Under the pieces are notes generated by a model. It worked only from the letters and a program-made list of their open reading frames with translations, had not been told where the DNA came from and ran no database searches. Below, in pieces: positions 32,901-41,790 of a stretch of 64,000 bases of DNA (position 1 is its first letter; every line of letters begins with the position of its first letter). This DNA is from Rhodeus uyekii (taxonomy: Eukaryota; Chordata; Actinopteri; Cypriniformes; Acheilognathidae). A program made the position numbers and the translations under genes. The DNA lies in NCBI GenBank assembly GCA_037043235.1, contig JAWRVZ010000074.1, positions 395,501 to 459,500 of the forward strand, read 5' to 3'.

Positions 32901-33515
32901 ATATGCGAGTGAACTTTCTGTGAACCCTTCCAAGGCTGCTAACCTTCAAATGACCCACACTAGTCTGACATCACATATGCGAACACAGACACCAGCAGCT
33001 TTGCTTTGCAAGACAGGAGAGGCTGAGAGCAGAAACACAACTCACCGCAGCTTTTCCCTCAAAAGAATATTCCCTACGCATTCATATTTTCTTGAGTTAT
33101 AACTTGACAGCATTGAGGAAAGAGTAGGCTACACTAAATTAATAAATTAGTTGGGCAGCGGTTTTGAAAAAGTAGTAGTGTGCACTTAAGCAGCCAAACC
33201 AATATAGATTTAAAAAAATAATAATAATATACTTGAAAAGACTAGCCTACTTGTTATGGAAATAATATACTTTATATTTTACTTTTATATACTTTTAAAG
33301 TAATTTATTTTAAAAACACTAGCCAATACTTAGTACATAAATAATATAGGTAATAATAATATAACTCGCCAACCCTGTTATGTCGACATTTTTGAAGTGG
33401 AACCGCCAAATTCGCTATTTAGCACTGTGATAGCACAGTGATAGGACTGAATTCACTGCGCATGCGCTGAGTCCGCGTTCCACGTGCATCACGGTCTGTA
33501 TAGTCACTCAATCCA
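29947..33515. other. Mostly unassigned intervening DNA
   Basis: No gene is recognised. Within it, 31027-31440 has an LTR-like look (TATATAAAC near 31248, then a CTTTTGATTCTCTATTAAA run) but I see no proven ends. 31877-32240 has clustered CCATGGTA palindromes. 32720-32830 is locally GC-rich (GGTCCCGTTCCGGTTAGCGTC). Short frames here are not convincing. Confidence 0.45.
31877..32240. repeat. Cluster of CCATGGTA-type near-palindromes
   Basis: ACTATGGTAC at 31877, TACCATGGTA near 32022, CACCATGGAA at 32101, TCATGGTACA near 32134, TTACCACGGTAA near 32156, AACCGTGGTA near 32209 and TTACCATGGTAA at 32226. Such series are frequent in fish palindromic MITEs, but no boundaries can be set. Confidence 0.5.
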
Positions 33516-33759
33516 ATGACGCTTCGCTCACTCTTGCAGCACTGTGCCATGCAGCCGCAGAAGAACTCACGCAAAAATCAAGTCTTACAGATGCTATCTT
33601 GGAAGAGAAGGCACAGGGGTTCGCCTTCATTGTCCAGGAATTCTCAGATTACATTGACATCATTAAAGACGTCATTACTGATAGAAGCATTTGTTTTCAA
33701 GAAGACGTTAAGGGCAAAAAGCAACAAAGCATTTCAGACTTTTTAAAGAAAGCATAGTA
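33516..33759 (+). pseudogene. Tigger-like transposase C-terminal fragment
   Basis: In one frame the sequence reads AAAEELTQKSSLTDAILEEK, then EEKAQGFAFIVQEFSDYID and IISDVITDR-like residues, closing KGKKQQSISDFLKKA and TAG at 33757-33759. The acidic/basic tail ending in S-I-S-D-F-L-K-K resembles the end of Tigger/JERKY-type proteins. No catalytic motif is present. GTTATGTCGACATTTTTGAAGTGGAAC at 33376 upstream resembles the end of the element near 56270. Confidence 0.35.
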
Positions 33760-34009
33760 ACCGCATGTATTTTCAGAACTGTGCACGAGCGAAATGACTG
33801 TTTAATGAAGCGAATGTGTTTATGTGTGTTGTGACTGTGTTTACTGTGAGCGAAATTGTGTTTGCAATGTTGGACATGTGTTTGCAATGTTGCCATATCT
33901 CTCCTCACTCAAAAACACTCTCCTCCCCGCACACACACACCAGAACAGCCTGAGCATAACAGCAAATGCCTTCTTAAAGGTATATTCCCAACATAAACAA
34001 AGTAGCCGT

Positions 34010-34095
34010 TACAATCTCTGCTGTTAGTTTGTGCACATATGCCTTTTGTTGTTAGCAAACACATATAGTGTATGTACATTTTTATAGCAAATTTT
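34010..34095. repeat. Interspersed block shared with 55318-55405
   Basis: ATCTCTGCTGTTAGTTNGTG, CATATGCCTTTTGTTGTTAG and GTGTATGTACATTTTTATAG occur in the same order at 55325-55400, nearly identical. It marks an unnamed dispersed family. Confidence 0.75.
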
Positions 34096-35063
34096 TATAC
34101 CCTTAAATCTTTCACTCATTGTTATATTGCAGCCATTTGCTAAAATCATTTAAGTTCATTTTTTTCCATCATTAATCTATACTCAGCACACCACATTGAC
34201 AGAAAAACATAGAATTGTTGACATTTTTGCAGATTTACTGAAAAACAAAAACTAAAATATCACTAAGTATTCAAATCCTTTTCTATGCCACTCATACATT
34301 TAAATCAGGTGCTGTACATTTCTTCTGATCATCCTTGAAATGGTTCTACACCTTCATTTAAGTCCAGCTGTGTTTGATTATACTGATTGGACTTTATAAG
34401 CAAAGCCACACACCTGTCTATATAAGGTAAACGTTGGTATACAGCCATTTTTAGGATTCTCCAGAGATGCTCCACTGGGTTTAAGTCAGGGCTCTGGCTG
34501 GGCCATTAAAAAACAGTCACAGAGTTGTTGTGAAGCCACTATTTTGTTATTTTAGATGTGTGCTTAAGGTTATTGTCTTGTTGGAAGGTAAACCTTCGGC
34601 CCAGTCTGAGGTCCTGAGCACTCTGGAGAAGGTTTTGGTCCAGGATATCCCTGTACTTGGCCGCATTCGTCTTTCCCTCGATTGCAACCGTCCTCGTCCT
34701 GTCCCTGCAGCTGAAAAACACCCCCACAGCATGATGCTACAACCACTAGGGATGTGGAAATGAGGCTTCATGAAGCACTGAGGCTTCACCCTGACTGTTT
34801 CGGGAAAAGATTCGAGGCTTCACGAGTGTCATGAACAGCGCCATCTGGTGCTTATTTAAAATAAAGCAGGCAGAAGCCTGTGAAAGAAGCTCTGTCAGAT
34901 GAAGCAATCACAACACACTCCATCGTTTCAATGCTATGTGTACAAATAAAAGCTTTATATGTTTGTGTTTAATGTATCCATAAAAACAATAATAATTTAC
35001 CCATAAAGTGTGACAATAAAATATAATATGAATTTATATGATTCAATAAGATCTAACGTAGGC

Positions 35064-35066
<3 letters not shown>

Positions 35067-35101
<35 letters not shown>
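35067..35101. repeat. (CT)n microsatellite
   Basis: About 17 CT units inside the hAT element. Confidence 0.95.
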
Positions 35102-35103
<2 letters not shown>

Positions 35104-35534
35104 CATTATGAGCGTGTGTCCGAGTGAGAGATCTATCTCTCACCTATGATCGCAGTACATCCACGATATCATCCTAAAGCAGAAGGATGTTATCAAGAAT
35201 GTAAATCCTTCCAAGTGCATGGCGATTATATCGAAGTTATGTTCGAATATAAATTATGAGATGAAGAGGCTTCTGTTGTTGTGGATAAAGGAGAAGCAGA
35301 TTTCCCATGACAGGTATTTCGTTAAAAGCTCTGCGTCAAGTGAAAGTGAAAGTGGGGGTAGTCAGGGGAAAAAAGGTAAGAAAAGTGATCAAACGAATAC
35401 AAATCGAAAAAAAATCAAAACAATAATATACAATAGAAAAGTTTAAAAAGAAATACGTAAGCTAAGTTATGTTAATTTAAGTTATGTAGCGTTCGTGCAA
35501 GGTACGATACAGAATCAAGTGTCTCCATACACCA

Positions 35535-35570
35535 CCCCCCCCCCCCCCCCCCCCCCCCCCTCCTTCTCCG
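35535..35570. repeat. 36-base homopolymer C
   Basis: An unbroken run of C preceded by ACCA. Its length in the assembly is likely approximate. Confidence 0.9.
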
Positions 35571-36189
35571 CACATGCCGCTGTCTGTAAAAACTTATAAT
35601 TAAAACCACATTTTACTTGATATCACACATGTATCACACTGTATACATGTACTATAATTGTGTGTGTGTATACCAATAAGAACTCTCTTGACTCTCCTCA
35701 CAAAACCATCAATCAGACTGAGTCAACAAGGACTCGTTAAGGAAGATCTGGGGGTTTGAAGCTTCTGGCACGCAAAGTGAAACGCGCACGTGATTGGACA
35801 GAAAGTGAGGCTTCATTTGTCATCGATCACGTGACTCGGCGAAACCAATACACACCCCGATACAGCGCTTCATTTCAAATTGTGTCACATGAGCGATACG
35901 CGCATCGAAGCTTCGGTGTCATACGTAACATCACTAACAACCACCATGCTTCACTGTTGGGACTCTATTGGATAGACAATGAGCAGTGCCTGGTTTCCTC
36001 CACACATATCAATTAGAATTAAAGCCAAAAAGTTCTATCTTGGTCCCATCAGAATTTTAAAACCAGAATTTTATTTCTCACCTACTTTGAGTCCTTCAGG
36101 TGTTTTCCGTTGAGCCACTGTCCCATAAAGCCCCGACTGCAGTGATGGTTGACTTTCTACAACTTTCTCCCATCTCTTGAGCTCAGCCA

Positions 36190-37110
36190 TGTCACGGATC
36201 CAGCCACGCCCCTCACACCGGACTTGTTCACTCCTTCTACATGGTCCCAATCTCTGGAATACTGAACACCTGAACACCTTTCCACCTGTTCCTTCTCAGG
36301 ACGCCTTAAATACAACCTACAGCTTGCAGTCACTGTCCGGTCTCGTCAAACTGTCTGATTCGTCGACAATCAGACTCTCATGTCAGCGACAAAATACGTT
36401 GACGCCACCATTCCTTTCCCAAACTGTATCAGGATCTCCTTCTGTAAACCTTCTAGTGCGTCTTCCGCGAGTCCCTGGCCCAGGCATCCTCCATGCTGCT
36501 TAATATCCTTTGTCAGATATGCCACTCTCCCAGCGTAACACGGTCGTTTTGACTGTAGTGGACTAGTTCTCAAAGGCGGCTCACTTTATTCCCTTATCTA
36601 AATTACCATCTGCTAAGGAAACAGTGGTGGCTGTCATTGAACACGTCTTTCGCATACATGGCCTCCCCATGGATGTGGTCTCTGACAAGGAGCCCCAATT
36701 TATTTACAAATTTTGGAGAGAGTTTTGTTGATTACTGGGTACAAGTGTAAGCCTATCTTTGGGTTTCCATCACCAAAGCATTGGCCAAACTGAGTCAATC
36801 GAGATTTAGAGAGATGTTTGGCATCCAAGAATCCTTCCTCCTGGAGCCAGCTACACCCATGGGTTGAGTACACAAATAACTTGTTGCCTGTATCGTCTAC
36901 AGGCCTTTCTCCATTGAGTGTAGTATAGGTTACCAGCCACTTATTTTTCACAGTCTGGAATCCGAAGTCGCGGTCCCCTCAGCTCACGCCTTCGTCCAGG
37001 TGTCATTGCACTTGGAGAAGAGCCCGTGAGACTCTGGCTCTGGCTTTCATCCAAGAACATTCCTCTCAAAAGAGAATATTCTCAGGAAGACTCAATGTAG
37101 ACATCAAACA
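36190..37110 (+). mobile_element. Gypsy-like fragment: LTR joined to integrase
   Basis: TGTCACGGATCCAGCCACGC at 36190 is a typical start of a fish Gypsy LTR. LTR-like sequence continues to about 36530. Without any gag or RT it passes directly into integrase coding sequence (36535-37110). A large internal deletion must have joined them. It truncates the Tc1-like element on its left. Confidence 0.7.
36535..37110 (+). pseudogene. Gypsy integrase core, decayed
   Basis: The fragment shows FSKAAHFIPLSKLPSAKETV, then VIEHVFRIHGLPMDVVSDKE (second catalytic Asp region), GFHHQSIGQTESIEI (E region, with stops around it), and the chromodomain-proximal LWLSSKNIPLKRE near 37040-37080. The usual VVD before FSKAA is followed by a TAG at 36565. 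Many stops and frameshifts are present. DDE order and phrase content identify Gypsy/Metaviridae integrase with confidence, but nothing is functional. Confidence 0.75.
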
Positions 37111-38545
37111 TGAGAATCTTTGTTACTAAGCTAAGAGCCAAAGCAATGATGTTTAAGAACTTTTACCTATATTTATCTATATTCATCTACTTTTAACTAA
37201 CCAAAAAAAGTTAAAATTTCTGATTTATATCCAGATTTCAACTTGATATGAATATAAAAAGGTTTGATCAGATGTTTCATCAGGCTATTTATTTAATAAT
37301 TTACATTTAGACACATATGTGTATTAGGAAAACCTTGGGAACAAGAAAACATAGCTACAGAATGCACAGGGTTTATCTCTAAAGAAAACTATGCAGAATT
37401 TTTCTAATTTACACAAAGTAAATAACAAACTACAAAACAAACAAACAATCTATATAATCTAACAATCTCACGTTCCTCGACCCCGCCCTCTTCGCCACAG
37501 AGTCATTTTAACACGACAAGAACAATCAGCTTATTCTCAAAGCACCTTGTTAAATATACAATACTTCCAAAGTCTTTCCAGTTGAAACAGTCTGTGAAGT
37601 TCTGAAGCTGGTCTTGATGGTTCTGTGAGTCAATGTTGTTAAAGTTGTCATCAATATCTTCCATATTGAATGAAGGAATTATGATTAATGTTGTCAATGT
37701 TAGTCTGACACCATTATTGCCAAGGAAGTTGCACATGGCTTACAGTCAGACCAGGTTTCTAGTCCCACACGTAGCGCAACCAGGAGAAGAAAGAGAGGGA
37801 GGTCACTGTGAAGTTGGCATTTAAGTTGAACAGAGGTCATACCCTCTGAGTTTCGGCTTGATCAATTGGAAAGATGAAATTGTCCAGAGGGAAAATATCC
37901 TTTGTTTGGAAGCCAATTCATGTGCAGCTGTTGATCTATAAACTATTAAAAGATTCTTATAATTCTAATATGTTGCATATAATATATACAATGTAGGTAA
38001 TCAAAATACAAATTTGTAGATATATATGCTAATCATATGTAGATATAATTATTCAAGTATATAGATGATTGAAACAAGATACAGCTTCTAACTTTTTTGT
38101 CTTCTCAGCTAAAATCATTTACAGTTACAGTTACAGTTTGGATTGTAACTGCAACAAAAAGGAGAAAAGTTCAGCACATGCACTTAAAACATTCCTGAAC
38201 ACATCTCAGCAAAGAGATAAATAATAGAAATTGAAACAGGCGAGCCCCCAATTGTTACAGTTCGGCAGAACAAATAGGGTGAACACAAAATCGTTAGATG
38301 CAAAATTTAACATTCAACACGACAACACTGTTTTATTAAATTTAAATGATCCCATCACCAGCACTTTACCACATCTCTTCCATCTTATTCTTGGCATCTT
38401 CATTTACAGCAATTCTTGGGGCCTGAGAAAATAAACATTTAAGGTGAGAAAAATACAAAAGGAAAGTGACAAACCACTAAGGTTATCCAGAGTCACCAGG
38501 ATCACGGAAAAGGTGTCAGCCAGAATATTTACCACGCCCCTATCT
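37111..38545 (-). mobile_element. LTR element fragment with tRNA-Pro-type primer site (retrovirus-like)
   Basis: On the minus strand, sequence ending ...TGTAACA is followed after two bases by TGGGGGCTCG (plus-strand 38241-38250). This is the classical primer-binding site complementary to tRNA-Pro used by many retroviruses and some LTR elements. The LTR would occupy 38253 to about 38545, with AATAAAA near 38337 on the minus strand. The interior (37111-38240) has only one modest frame (37503-37736) with no recognised domain, and no second LTR is seen. It may be an endogenous retrovirus remnant or another LTR class. Confidence 0.45.
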
Positions 38546-38548
38546 CTA

Positions 38549-38930
38549 AAGAATAAGGCCACGTCCACACGATGCCGGCGCGTTCCTTATCCGATCTTTT
38601 TTTTCCTCGTTCAAAAAAAAAAAATCAGCGTCCACACGATACCACTGAAACCGACTGAATCCAGTGTAGTTTATATGCCAGACCAGTATGGGGCGCTGTA
38701 ATTCTGCCACAGATAATACACTATACGCAGAGAAGAAGACTTTGTGCATGCGCATTGTTGTTGCTGTTCAGTGTTGCCAGATTGCTATTTACTTTTTTGT
38801 CACATCCGACCGGGAAAAAATGCATTGGGCTGGTTGATAAAATTTGGGATGGTTTTTGATGCATAAAATCGCTCAACATTTTCAGTATTTATAAGAGTAC
38901 GCACTTTGGGCTGTAAAAAGAGAGCCCATT
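38549..38930. mobile_element. MITE fragment with GGCCACGTCCACACG end
   Basis: The left end GGCCACGTCCACACGATGCC and the next 370 bp match, in reverse complement, the right half of the element at 47267-47926. The other end is missing. Confidence 0.8.
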
Positions 38931-39102
38931 GAACTAGTTGTTGACTGCGGCTCTGCAAAGAATGTAAAGAAGTCAATGGATTATAGTCAGAGAAAACACA
39001 ATAGGAATAATATCACCAAATAAATCCCTTTCAATTGTTGAATGATGTACTTGATGAGAATTTAATTTACAAAAGAAAGTAACTGAATGGATGTTCTACA
39101 CC

Positions 39103-39308
39103 AGGGGTGACCAAACCGAGGCTCGCGAGCCACATGCGGCTCTTTGACTGCACTTTTGCGGCTCTTCAGTCTCCACATGTTCTGTGTTTAAAATCACAAT
39201 TTATTTTTAACAGAACCTCTCGTACAATTTAACGAGGCTCTTATTAACTGACAGGAGCTGCTTTCTGACCGACCGGGAACAAGCATTGGGCTGATTCTTG
39301 ATTCTGAC
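39103..39308 (+). mobile_element. hAT left-end fragment
   Basis: CAGGGGTGACCAAACCGAGG followed by GCGAGCCACATGCGGCTCTT is a typical start of hAT elements related to SCAND3/ZBED genes. Only about 200 bp remain before L2 sequence starts. Confidence 0.6.
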
Positions 39309-39453
39309 TCTTTCACCTAGATATCATCCTATAGAGGTCTGTTCCCCGTCTGTTCCCTGAATTAGCAAATACAAAAAACTCTCAAAACCGTTTAAGAGTA
39401 AAAATTTAATTGATTTACAAACAACTAAGAACAGATATAACACAAATGAACAA

Positions 39454-39853
39454 ATGATAAAGCTTGGGTTACTGAATATACGATCCCTTTCCTCAAAAGC
39501 ACTTATTGTAAATGATATGATTACAGATCATAAACTAGATATGCTGTGTTTGACAGAAACTTGGCTAAAACCAGACAATTATATTACTTTAAATGAGTCA
39601 ACCCCTCAAGATTACTGTTATAAACATGAGCCTCGTCTGAAAGGTAAAGGAGGAGGTGTTGCTGTAATTTATAGTAACACGATCAGTACTGCTCAAAGGT
39701 CTAATTTGAAATATAATTCTTTTGAAGTGATGGTGCTTAAAGTAAAATGATCTAGTGCAAGTAATAATTCCTGTTTAACTTTTGTGCTGGCTATTCTATA
39801 CAGGCCACCAGGGCACCATACAGACTTTATCAAAGAATTTGCTGATTTTCTAA
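39454..39853 (+). pseudogene. L2 ORF2 endonuclease N-terminal fragment
   Basis: MIKLGLLNIRSLSSKALIVN and LCLTETWLKPDNY are nearly identical to 23389-23760. The frame stops at 39748-39750 (TGA) and continues beyond as SSASNNSCLTFVLAILYRPP and DFIKEFADFL. The catalytic DFN and SDH motifs were lost in the deletion at the BEL junction. Confidence 0.85.
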
Positions 39854-40006
39854 CGGAAGTAACGTAGTTACATAGCGGATTATATTAAGGTTTACAAATT
39901 AGGAAGAAAAACAGAAAAATAAGTAAAGAACTTCACATTCTTCCTAAGAACCAGTGCAATAAAAATAAAGCATTAGAAAATGATATTCCTTAAAGGACAA
40001 CACACT

Positions 40007-40030
40007 CCCCGCCTGACCTATGTGAGGTCA
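40007..40030 (-). promoter_or_regulatory. Purine-rich tract before the BEL 3' LTR
   Basis: On the minus strand AGGTCAGGCGGGGAG directly precedes the LTR start TGTGTTGTCC. It is the expected plus-strand primer (polypurine tract), somewhat interrupted. Confidence 0.6.
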
Positions 40031-40068
40031 CTATGAATTTGTGAGAGTGCTGAACCTTAACCTCTAGA

Positions 40069-41790
40069 TCAGTCTTTGGGTAGAAGTAGGACAACTTCTG
40101 CAATTGGCCTTAGAAAGGTTTTTATATTGCCTTGGTCACTTGTTGTCACTTCAACCTTTCTTACATGTCCATCTTTTCCAGGGAATATAGTAGTGATTCT
40201 GGCCATGGGCCAGCAGTTGCGGGCTACCTGCTTGTCCCTGAGCAGAACTAGATCTCCGATTTGAAGATTTCTGCGAGGTACTGTCCACTTCTGTCTGTGT
40301 TGAAAGCAAGGTAAGCATTCACGACGCCAGCGGGTCCAGAACTGGTTTGCAAGAGCTTGAACTTGTCTCCATTGCTTAGTGTACAGGTCCTTGACTGAGA
40401 AGCCTCCAGGAGGAGGTGGCACTCCTGTCTTCTGTGTTAGGAGCATTGACGGTGAAAGAATGAAAGGTTGTTCCGGGTTTGTAGACACAGGTAAGAGTGG
40501 TCGTGCATTGATGATAGCAGTAACTTCTGCCATTAGTGTACAAAGAACTTCATGAGTTAAGCGAGTGTTCAGTTGCAGAAACACTGAATCTAAGATTCTT
40601 CTGGCAATGCCAATCATACGCTCCCATGAGCCTCCCATGTGAGAACTGTGTGGTGGGTTGAATTCCCAGCTGCATCCTTGCTCGCTGAGGTACCTCTGCA
40701 CCATTTTGTCCATTCCAAGCTGCTTGTTAGCTCCAATGAAATTTGTACCACAGTCGGAACGGAGCTGCTTTGCAGGTCCTCTGAGTGCAAAGAATCGTCT
40801 GAGAGCATTTATGCAGCTTGACGTGTCCATAGACTCAATGACCTCGACATGTACAGCTCTTGAACTCATACAGCAGAACATAATAGCCCACCGCTTGCTC
40901 TCTGCCTGTGCTCCCCTGTTGCGTCTGGTCATGATAGACCAGGGTCCAAATACATCAAGGCCCACATAAGTAAAGGGAGGGCAGGTTGAGAGTCGTTCAG
41001 AAGGCAGGTCTGCCATGTGTTGCTCCTCCAGTTTTCCACGAAGCTTGCGACAAGTTATGCATTTTTTAATTACTGCATTGATTAACGCCTTGCCTCCCAA
41101 GATCCACAATCCCGCTGCCCTGATCGCTCCTTCCGTCAAGTGACGGCCTTGGTGTTTCATTTTCTCATGGTGATGTCGGGTGAGCAGTAGGGAGACGTGG
41201 CTATCTTTTGGAAGAATTATTGGGATCTTTTCTGCAGTTGTAACCTCTGAGTATTTTAGTCGTCCTCCAACACAAATTAAATCATCTTCTATGATTGGAC
41301 TGAGTTTCCATAAGCGGCTACTTTTGGATACTGCTTGTTTAACTTGGAGAGCGGAAAGTTCTTTTGCAAAAGCAGCCTTTTGTGTTGCTTTAAGAATTAC
41401 ATTCCTTGCTTGGTCCATTTCATCCAGAGTACGAGGTAAGTCACATCGGTGCCAACCTTTGCATTTACTTTTTTGGTTCGTGTGTTTGCAGGATTTTGCC
41501 ATGTGAACTAGAAATGCTACTCCTCTTACTAAAGAGGTAAAGGTGGAGAATCGTTGGAAACGGTCAGAGGTAAGCTCTGGTTCTTCCAGGTTAGTAGCAC
41601 ACGTTTGTACTTGTGTTCGGATTTCTGAATCCTTTTCAGGTTCAATTAGCTGAAATGTCTCATTCGATTGCATTTTCTCTGCAGTTGACTGACGCAGGAA
41701 GGAGGGACCGGTGAACCAAGAGGTCTTTGCCAGGGAGGATGCAGATAAGGATCTTGACAAGGATTTTCTTCTGTCCGTACATAGTGTCAC
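40069..41790 (-). CDS. BEL/Pao integrase domain
   Basis: A 573-codon open frame overlaps the RT stop by a few bases in another phase; the first codon at 41790 is GTG, so initiation here is doubtful and the natural product is a polyprotein. It shows a His/Cys zinc-binding region (HHHEKMKHQGRHLTEGAI, KCITCRKLRGK) and the DDE core: YVGLDVFGPW with the first Asp, AKQLRSDCGTNFIGA with the second, and NPPHSSHMGGSWERMIG with the Glu. A C-terminal RNA/DNA-binding region includes NLQIGDLVLLRDKQVARNCW. The frame is intact to TAG at 40069-40071. A frameshift in the protease-RT-integrase polyprotein lies near 41740-41790. Confidence 0.9.
   Translation of the reverse strand: MTLCTDRRKSLSRSLSASSLAKTSWFTGPSFLRQSTAEKMQSNETFQLIEPEKDSEIRTQVQTCATNLEEPELTSDRFQRFSTFTSLVRGVAFLVHMAKSCKHTNQKSKCKGWHRCDLPRTLDEMDQARNVILKATQKAAFAKELSALQVKQAVSKSSRLWKLSPIIEDDLICVGGRLKYSEVTTAEKIPIILPKDSHVSLLLTRHHHEKMKHQGRHLTEGAIRAAGLWILGGKALINAVIKKCITCRKLRGKLEEQHMADLPSERLSTCPPFTYVGLDVFGPWSIMTRRNRGAQAESKRWAIMFCCMSSRAVHVEVIESMDTSSCINALRRFFALRGPAKQLRSDCGTNFIGANKQLGMDKMVQRYLSEQGCSWEFNPPHSSHMGGSWERMIGIARRILDSVFLQLNTRLTHEVLCTLMAEVTAIINARPLLPVSTNPEQPFILSPSMLLTQKTGVPPPPGGFSVKDLYTKQWRQVQALANQFWTRWRRECLPCFQHRQKWTVPRRNLQIGDLVLLRDKQVARNCWPMARITTIFPGKDGHVRKVEVTTSDQGNIKTFLRPIAEVVLLLPKD

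Larger units (their letters stand above)
34747..35936. mobile_element. hAT element, 1190 bp, 8-bp TSD ACAACCAC
   Basis: The ends TAGGGATGTGGAAATG and TACGTAACATCACTA form a short inverted pair (TAGNGATGT) like the Ac/hAT terminus. They are flanked by ACAACCAC at 34739-34746 and 35937-35944. The subterminal GAGGCTTCA/CGAAGCTTC blocks near both ends are likely transposase-binding repeats. The interior holds a (CT)n tract, a 36-base C run and a short frame at 35219-35446 (NYEMKRLLLLWIKEKQISHD) that resembles the DNA-binding part of Tigger proteins rather than hAT, so another fragment may be nested. It is non-autonomous. Confidence 0.85.
34450..36180 (-). pseudogene. Tc1-like transposase fragments
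   Basis: Reading the minus strand from 36180, the frame segments upstream of the hAT are degenerate. After it, from about 34738, one finds CSIMLWGCFSAAGTGR, IEGKTNAAKYRDILDQNLL, then the second catalytic Asp in RRFTFQQDNNLKHTSK. Beyond a stop near 34539 the SQSPDLNP-like glutamate region follows toward 34450. The first catalytic Asp region is lost or scrambled near 36050. The order matches Tc1 transposases. Stops, frameshifts, the hAT insertion and the missing N-terminus make it inactive. Confidence 0.75.
34125..36189 (-). mobile_element. Tc1-like transposon split by a hAT, truncated by a Gypsy LTR
   Basis: The left part (34125-34738) has the subterminal TTTAAGTTCATTTTTTTCC region and the transposase C-terminus on the minus strand. 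The right part (35945-36189) has the preceding coding sequence. Between them is a hAT element with exact 8-bp TSD. The right end is lost where the Gypsy LTR begins at 36190. Confidence 0.75.

Noticed and set aside
40069..41790. A stand-alone integrase gene with its own start
   Set aside because: The first codon is GTG and the frame joins RT with a few bases of overlap; it is the end of a BEL polyprotein with a frameshift.
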